Source: Bdellovibrionales bacterium
Lineage (GTDB): Bacteria > Bdellovibrionota > Bdellovibrionia > Bdellovibrionales > JAMPXM01
Length of the DNA: 9,498 nt
Direction: 5' to 3'
Assembly (NCBI GenBank): GCA_005792225.1
Contig: SXSP01000450.1
Coordinates: 1 to 9,498, forward strand
In this document: one piece after another, positions 5,622-9,498 of the stretch
Numbering within the stretch: the stretch's first letter is position 1
How the letters are laid out: the number at the start of each line of letters is the position of its first letter
Position numbers and translations under genes: made by a program
Notes under the pieces: model-generated
The model's input: only the letters and a program-made list of their open reading frames with translations
What the model was told of the DNA's origin: nothing
Database searches by the model: none

Positions 5622-6106
5622 GTGGCCTCCATGAACCGCAACCACTGCAAAGTCGGCCAAGGCCTCAAATCGAATAGCCTACAGAACCCAGCGCACGAGA
5701 CCGCGATTCGGACCGACTCATGTCGATTCGCATTTAGCTTCTTTAAAAAAACCGCGGTTCGAACATTTGGAAAGCGTTCGAGGAACTCCCCTAGACGAGT
5801 TGATCGCAACGCGAGTTCCTCAGACAAGTATGAGCCGTTTTTAACGATGGTGAAAAAGACCAAATAAATTGCCGAGCTCCCGCTTCTCGTCCCTCCTTTC
5901 AAAACGAAACGCCTCAAGCTGAAACGCATTCTCCACTGCTTACTCCCCCAGCAGACTCCCCACTTCGTTTTAACGTTGTTGGCTGACAAGTGTGTAGCCA
6001 GCTGTCTGAAACTTGGAAGGCAGGCTCGAAGGTAGACAGTCGCCTACAGGTTCTCCATTTGCAATGTGCCTCCGGTAAGCGAGCGACGATGCTCGAGGAG
6101 GTTCGG
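5622..6106. other. Gene-poor gap with a long inverted repeat
   Basis: I see no convincing gene in these 485 bp. The open frames on either strand lack ribosome binding sites and family resemblance. The main feature is a 9-bp perfect inverted repeat, GAGGAACTC (5780-5788) and GAGTTCCTC (5813-5821), with a nested GTTG/CAAC hairpin (5799-5802 with 5807-5810) between its arms. The direct repeat CGATTCG occurs near 5703 and 5722. The right end must hold the promoter of the gene at 6107, but no good -35/-10 pair stood out. Confidence 0.5.
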
Positions 6107-6877
6107 ATGTCAGCTGGAGGACGTCAGGCAAAGATCATCGGTGGCGTGGCGATCGTCGCGGTCGCACTCGTTGTCGCGGTTAAGCAGCCAAAGAACCGCT
6201 CAGTTCGACCCACATCCGCGGAACACTCGCAGAATGCTGAGGGAAAAAGAAAGAAGCGGATGGTTTCATCGCTGGGGCTCTCAGGGAAGATGAGCACAGC
6301 GACAAGCCCGAACATGGCTGCGGGCGCAGCCGGTGCGGCGCCAGGCGGTGCCGCGGCTCCGGTCGCAAAACTTCCTGGTTACGGAACAAAGGTTGCGGTT
6401 CCATTGGCGGAATCAGCCGAGATTCGTGCACTTCAAAAGTTCCTGCAGAGCAAACAACTGGCTGATCCCGACAAGGTTCTACGAAACGGAAAATCCGCGT
6501 CTCTTAAAACGGGAGAGGCGAAATACCTGCGCGGCAAATACGTGGGCGTGATCGAATCCATCACGGATGGAACTCGATCGAAGGTCGCGGCGCAAATCGG
6601 CCTCACCGCAAAAAGCGGTCAGCTGAATAGCCTCTCGAAGATGAGTCTCTTCGATGGCGGATCGGTCGACCAGCTCAAATTTAAAAATCACGTTCACACC
6701 ATCACTGACGATACGGGCAAGCAAGCCACCGTCATGCAGGTGTCGAAGACGGAAGCCCTCCAGCTCTACTACATCGAGAGCGCGGGCCTCTGGGTCGGTA
6801 ACGTCTACAGTTCTGCTCGCACGGGTCAATTCGAGCTCACGGGCACAACTCGTCTATTAAGAAAAAAGAAGACTTAA
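6107..6877 (+). CDS. Membrane-anchored protein of unknown function with Ala/Gly/Pro linker
   Basis: I do not recognise this 256-residue protein. A short N-terminus with two basic residues (R6, K9) precedes one hydrophobic segment (about 10-25, IIGGVAIVAVALVVAV). A basic patch (26-51) and a low-complexity Ala/Gly/Pro linker (70-87) follow. The C-terminal part (about 95-256) is probably a folded beta-rich domain: KYLRGKYVGVIESITDG, then GLWVGNVYSSARTGQFELTG, ending in the basic tail RKKKT. The topology is most simply one anchor with the domain in the periplasm. There are no cysteines and no catalytic motif I can name. The ATG at 6107 has GAGGAGG 5 nt upstream; earlier in-frame starts (5990, 6089) lack one and would put polar residues before the anchor. 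The next gene starts 34 bp downstream on the same strand, and the terminator after that gene suggests a two-gene operon. Confidence 0.8.
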   Translation: MSAGGRQAKIIGGVAIVAVALVVAVKQPKNRSVRPTSAEHSQNAEGKRKKRMVSSLGLSGKMSTATSPNMAAGAAGAAPGGAAAPVAKLPGYGTKVAVPLAESAEIRALQKFLQSKQLADPDKVLRNGKSASLKTGEAKYLRGKYVGVIESITDGTRSKVAAQIGLTAKSGQLNSLSKMSLFDGGSVDQLKFKNHVHTITDDTGKQATVMQVSKTEALQLYYIESAGLWVGNVYSSARTGQFELTGTTRLLRKKKT

Positions 6878-6911
6878 GAAAGTTCAAAACCACACAAGGA
6901 AGGGATAGGAC

Positions 6912-7505
6912 ATGCTGACAATGAGGTCTGTATTTCAAGTTATCGCACTCGTGATTTTCATCGCGACTCATGCATTCTCGTTTAGCGCGGAAGCGCGGCG
7001 AGGCCGAGGGGCGAGGATGGAAGCTCAAGGCGCGAGAGCGCAAGCCCGAGGCGCGGGCGGAGCCCAAGCACGCGGCCAGCGTGGCGCTCAACAAGTCGAT
7101 GAGGACGCCCAAGAAGAAGGTGTGCCAGCTCAAGAAGAAAGCGACGAACAAGAATTCGAGCAAGATGAGCAGGACGAACAGGATTCTGAACAAGATGAAG
7201 AACAACAGGATGAAGAGCAATTCGAGGAAGAAGATGAAGAAGCGAGCGACGATGGCGAAGTAGACGAAGAGTCTCCTCGTGAAGGTCGCGGCGGCGGACG
7301 TTGCCAGCACGATGAAGAAGAACAAGAGCAAGAAGAAGAATTCAACGAAGATGAAGAAGAGCAGTTCGAAGAAGACGAAGAAGACTTCCAAGAAGAAGAC
7401 GATGAAGAAGACTTCGAGGAAGAAGAAGATAGCGATGAAGTAGAAGAAATCGACGATTCGATCTCTGAAACTCTCCGCTCCGCAAGCTCACGCCGTAGCA
7501 GATAA
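6912..7505 (+). CDS. Exported, extremely acidic low-complexity protein
   Basis: I know no named family for this 197-residue protein. A signal peptide (1 to about 26, MLTMRSVFQVIALVIF then FSFSA) is followed by alternating charge blocks: an Arg/Gly/Ala-rich basic segment (29-60), an Asp/Glu/Gln tract (62-120), a short basic insert SPREGRGGGR with C131 after it, a second Asp/Glu tract (134-182) and a basic tail (RSASSRRSR). It is almost certainly disordered, a secreted or periplasmic polyampholyte that could bind cations, basic proteins or surface polymers; this is inference. The frame choice rests on the signal peptide, start context and terminator; the lysine-rich and Phe/Leu-rich frames across the same DNA are composition artefacts. 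GGAAGGG lies about 8 nt before the ATG at 6912, and a second ATG at 6921 is possible. It is the last gene of the two-gene unit. Confidence 0.8.
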   Translation: MLTMRSVFQVIALVIFIATHAFSFSAEARRGRGARMEAQGARAQARGAGGAQARGQRGAQQVDEDAQEEGVPAQEESDEQEFEQDEQDEQDSEQDEEQQDEEQFEEEDEEASDDGEVDEESPREGRGGGRCQHDEEEQEQEEEFNEDEEEQFEEDEEDFQEEDDEEDFEEEEDSDEVEEIDDSISETLRSASSRRSR

Positions 7506-7519
7506 TTCCACGGTGATCT

Positions 7520-7553
7520 GAGCCGGCCCGACGATGGGCCGGCTCTTTTTTTT
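7520..7553 (+). terminator. Strong intrinsic terminator
   Basis: A perfect 10-bp GC-rich stem (GAGCCGGCCC / GGGCCGGCTC, 7520-7529 with 7536-7545) has a 6-nt loop and runs straight into T8 (7546-7553). It starts 14 bp after the stop codon of the acidic protein gene and ends that operon. Confidence 0.95.
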
Positions 7554-7594
7554 GGAACTCAAGGCATCAGGTAGTTAAGCCGAACTAGCTCTCG

Positions 7595-8455
7595 ATGAGA
7601 GCGTTCTCCACCCTTCTCCTTATGTTTTTTGCCTCTCAGGCTGTCGCAAATCCGGCTGAAGTTCGCTCTTGCATCATCAACGCACTCGAAAACAAGCTCG
7701 GCCTCTACGTTTGTCGCGACTGTCCCGGTAATGTTTCAGCCCTTTTGGATCACGTAAGAAAAACGCAAGACGGATCCGTCGATCTGACCGAGGCAAAAGT
7801 CCTATTCATGCGTCCACCGCCTGGCCCCTTTGGTTACGCGGCGATCAAAGGCCATGCAACGAGGCCGGGAAATCCCGATGAATGGAATTTCCATGTCGCC
7901 CTTGAGTACAAGGGATACATCTTCGATCTCGACTACCGCGATCAAACAAAATTAATTAAGACGCAGGATTATCTCAAAGAGATGTTCCGAGTCGGAACTT
8001 CGACCACGAAGGATTTTCAGATTACTCCGATACCCGCGGTCGATTACGTGCGGGAGTATGGACATCTCAGTCCCGACGGAAAGCACGTCGATCATTCCTA
8101 CTACTTGAACTCCCGTGAAAACGGCGGAAGGTACAAACCGCGATCCGCGGAGAAGGTGCTCAAGGACGGTGATCTGGGCCCAAATAAAGGAACACCCCTC
8201 ACGCCAGAACTCAATGTTGGCCCGCGATTGACCGTCGAACGCGGGGTCGTCGACTGGCGCGAAGGAGAGACCTACGCGCGCTTATCGGTGGACCGCCGGG
8301 CCGTGATGATCGTCAGAAACGGTAACGAAGTCCGCGATCCCGCTCGAGTCGAAAAATTTTTGGTGATCTTAGAGGAGCGCGCCAAAGTCGATCCCGAAGT
8401 CCGCGAAGCCTGGGAAGCCTACCTCCGCGCCGGCGGCAAGCGAGCCGGAGAGTAA
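7595..8455 (+). CDS. Secreted protein, possible papain-fold glutamine amidase/deamidase-like enzyme
   Basis: The 286-residue precursor has a signal peptide with a clean AVA site (cleavage after residue 18). The segment EWNFHVALEYKGYIFDLDY (96-114) resembles the His and Asp strands of papain-fold C/H/D enzymes that act on glutamine, such as N-terminal glutamine amidohydrolase (WDYHV...YDLD) and bacterial protein-glutaminases. That would make H100 and D111 or D113 the catalytic pair. A nucleophile would be C26, C40 or C43; C43 sits at the start of a predicted helix (CPGNVSALLDHV). The C-terminal third (215-286) is charged and helical, with no known domain. The substrate is unknown and the family assignment is tentative. 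The ATG at 7595 has no good Shine-Dalgarno. The 41 bp after the preceding terminator include GGAACT then GTTAA about 14 bp on, which may be an ECF-sigma-like promoter. Confidence 0.7.
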   Translation: MRAFSTLLLMFFASQAVANPAEVRSCIINALENKLGLYVCRDCPGNVSALLDHVRKTQDGSVDLTEAKVLFMRPPPGPFGYAAIKGHATRPGNPDEWNFHVALEYKGYIFDLDYRDQTKLIKTQDYLKEMFRVGTSTTKDFQITPIPAVDYVREYGHLSPDGKHVDHSYYLNSRENGGRYKPRSAEKVLKDGDLGPNKGTPLTPELNVGPRLTVERGVVDWREGETYARLSVDRRAVMIVRNGNEVRDPARVEKFLVILEERAKVDPEVREAWEAYLRAGGKRAGE

Positions 8456-8514
8456 ACCTGCAAAAATCGCGGTTCCCGCTTCCAGAGCCGTTCCCGGCAA
8501 ACAGTGGACCGACC

Positions 8515-8562
8515 TGAGAACTGGGACTGAGAGCCGAGAGCTGAGAGCCGCGCACCGAGGAC
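8515..8562. repeat. Second degenerate heptamer array, consensus YGAGAGC
   Basis: Seven consecutive units start at 8515 (TGAGAAC), 8522 (TGGGAC, 6 bp), 8528 (TGAGAGC), 8535 (CGAGAGC), 8542 (TGAGAGC), 8549 (CGCGCAC) and 8556 (CGAGGAC). Like the array at 5177-5276 the period is 7, with a pyrimidine first and C last. The common skeleton is YGANANC. Confidence 0.65.
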
Positions 8563-8747
8563 CACCTCCTTCACGCTGTCCACGACCTAAACACCTGTCG
8601 AACCGTCTTTGCGGTTGAGAGCCTCCCGCAGAGCATTCTCAGAACGAGACACGCCTATATTCGTTCGCGCGATCAGATCACCGCACCAACCCTGGTATAG
8701 GTCTTGATAAATCAAGTCGAAGGTCGTTCTAGATTCGTTAACACGTT

Positions 8748-8767
8748 TCTGAGTCGTAAGGCTCAGA
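8748..8767 (+). promoter_or_regulatory. Hairpin overlapping the ribosome binding site of the glycosyltransferase gene
   Basis: TCTGAG (8748-8753) pairs with CTCAGA (8762-8767) around an 8-nt loop. The 3' arm covers AGA of the Shine-Dalgarno AGAGGG (8765-8770), which lies 8 nt before the ATG at 8779. It could tune translation initiation. Confidence 0.35.
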
Positions 8768-8778
8768 GGGATCATTCT

Positions 8779-9498
8779 ATGTTGGGTTTCTATTCGTTCG
8801 TAAGAGCTAAGGGCTCCCGCGCCATCTTCGCGGCGCTTGGCTTCGTGCTGGCAATGATCAGCCAAATCTCCTACGTCATCGCGGAGGAGCTCGCACCGAA
8901 AGTTGTGATCTTCTACTCCTCAATCGGCATGGGCCACATTAGTGCGGCCCGCGCGATCGAGCAGAAGATTAAGGAACGAAATCCGAATGCGATCATCATC
9001 ATGAAGAACGTACGAGACTTCATGGGAAAAAAAGCCGAAAAGATCGATGAAAAGATCTACTGGCACGTGGTGAAAAACCATCCAAACTTCTTCGACAAGA
9101 AATTCCGCCAGAGTATGGAGCTCGGTAACACCGTCGTTTCGCTCGATGATCTCAAGAAGTATTATAACCTTGATGAGATGTACAAATTCGTCGTCAGCCA
9201 GAATCCGACCGCGGTTCTCGCGACTCACTATGGCTCCGCGCAAGCTCTTGGCGACTTAAAAGAAAAGGGCAAAATCAAGAACATCCCAGTGGGCTGGCTC
9301 CACACGGATTATTTCCAAGGTTATTTCCCGCGGATCTCGAAGCGCATCGAAAAAACTTTCGTTGGAATGAAGCAGCTAGAAGAAACGTGGAAGCAGCAAG
9401 GCGTCGATCCGAAACGCGTCGAGAATTCCGGCATGCCCGTCTCGCCCGCTCTCTTTGAGCCCGTTGATCGCGTCGAATTTTTAAAGAGCAAGGGTCTC
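8779..9498 (+). CDS. Glycolipid glycosyltransferase, MGDG-synthase/UgtP-like (partial, 3' end outside window)
   Basis: The first 240 codons are present and the frame runs off the window. From residue 41 the protein has the N-terminal half of an MGDG-synthase-type GT-B fold (PF06925 with GT28-like C-terminus expected beyond the edge). It shows SSIGMGHISAARAIEQ (47-62, the G-x-G-H acceptor-side loop), PTAVLATHYGSAQAL (143-157), VGWLHTDYFQGYFP (171-184) and GMPVSP (218-223). Such enzymes transfer a sugar from a nucleotide-sugar to diacylglycerol or a related lipid at the membrane. Unusually, residues 1-39 form a signal-peptide-like segment: basic residues R9, K11 and R14, hydrophobic 15-34, then VIA-EE. 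The ATG at 8779 has AGAGGG 8 nt upstream, and the next internal ATG (8854) has no such site, so the segment is probably real. Sugar and acceptor cannot be told from this half. Confidence 0.85.
   Translation, partial: MLGFYSFVRAKGSRAIFAALGFVLAMISQISYVIAEELAPKVVIFYSSIGMGHISAARAIEQKIKERNPNAIIIMKNVRDFMGKKAEKIDEKIYWHVVKNHPNFFDKKFRQSMELGNTVVSLDDLKKYYNLDEMYKFVVSQNPTAVLATHYGSAQALGDLKEKGKIKNIPVGWLHTDYFQGYFPRISKRIEKTFVGMKQLEETWKQQGVDPKRVENSGMPVSPALFEPVDRVEFLKSKGL

Larger units (their letters stand above)
8456..8778. other. Gene-free gap with repeats and palindromes
   Basis: No gene is supported in these 323 bp. They hold a heptamer array (8515-8562), a 14-bp palindrome CTTGATAAATCAAG (8703-8716) and a hairpin beside the next ribosome binding site (8748-8767). 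A minus-strand open frame covering 8587-8865 overlaps the start of the glycosyltransferase gene and shows no family features. No convincing terminator follows the gene ending at 8455. Confidence 0.6.

Noticed and set aside
5616..5867. Plus-strand 83-residue open frame
   Set aside because: No ribosome binding site, no recognisable domain, and it overlaps the four-helix-bundle start region.
5600..5989. Minus-strand open frame upstream of the four-helix-bundle gene
   Set aside because: It overlaps the start of that gene in another frame, has unlikely composition and no ribosome binding site.
6970..7263. Plus-strand Lys/Arg-rich frame resembling a histone-H1-like protein
   Set aside because: Frame-shifted reading of the acidic tract. 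The acidic frame has a signal peptide, a proper start and runs to the terminator.
6837..7391. Minus-strand open frame rich in Phe, Leu and Ile, resembling a membrane protein
   Set aside because: It is the complement of GAA/GAG/GAT codons of the acidic protein. It has no ribosome binding site or family features.
8703..8716. FNR-type box from the palindrome CTTGATAAATCAAG
   Set aside because: FNR sites have TTGAT and ATCAA separated by 4 bp; here the gap is 2 bp, so it is only an unexplained palindrome.
8587..8865. Minus-strand 92-residue open frame
   Set aside because: It covers the promoter region and first 87 bp of the glycosyltransferase gene and shows no motif or good start.

Overview
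The window looks like a chromosomal segment of a Gram-negative bacterium of moderate GC content. The best guess is Bdellovibrionota or a related deltaproteobacterial-type lineage. This rests on two lipoproteins with the F-Q-N-C lipobox style I associate with Bdellovibrio-like bacteria, an LPS heptose gene (gmhA), three CCA-encoding tRNA genes and many short envelope-directed proteins. The placement comes from recall of family style, not from a search.

Layout, left to right. (1) 64-188: tRNA-Asn(GTT) on the minus strand with a strong sigma70-like promoter. (2) 207-770: a minus-strand membrane-anchored protein of unknown function. (3) 892-3923: three minus-strand genes. They encode a short lipoprotein, a longer paralogous lipoprotein, and a TPR/winged-helix regulator whose ATG overlaps the stop codon of the second lipoprotein. 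Both lipoprotein genes carry an identical 23-bp element about 90 bp upstream of their start codons. (4) 4114-5172: tRNA-Arg(ACG) on minus, then gmhA and tRNA-Ser(GCT) on plus. (5) 5177-5621: an array of about 13 degenerate heptamers (consensus YGATATC) starting 5 bp after tRNA-Ser, next to a free-standing four-helix-bundle gene of the 23S-rRNA-intervening-sequence (S23/Avd-like) family. (6) 6107-7553: a two-gene plus-strand unit encoding a membrane-anchored protein and an exported, extremely acidic low-complexity protein, closed by a textbook terminator. (7) 7595-8455: a secreted protein with a His/Asp arrangement like papain-fold glutamine amidases. (8) 8456-8778: a gene-free gap with a second heptamer array (YGAGAGC) and a hairpin touching the next ribosome binding site. 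(9) 8779 to the window edge: a partial glycolipid glycosyltransferase of the MGDG-synthase type, with an unexpected N-terminal export or anchor segment.

Most of the window serves the cell envelope: lipoproteins, anchored and exported proteins, LPS heptose supply and a lipid glycosyltransferase. The least explained elements are the two heptamer arrays with a shared YGANANC skeleton, one beside the S23-family gene; the lipoprotein pair with its duplicated upstream element and coupled regulator; and the exported acidic polyampholyte with its anchored neighbour. No CRISPR array, transposase, integrase or rRNA was seen.
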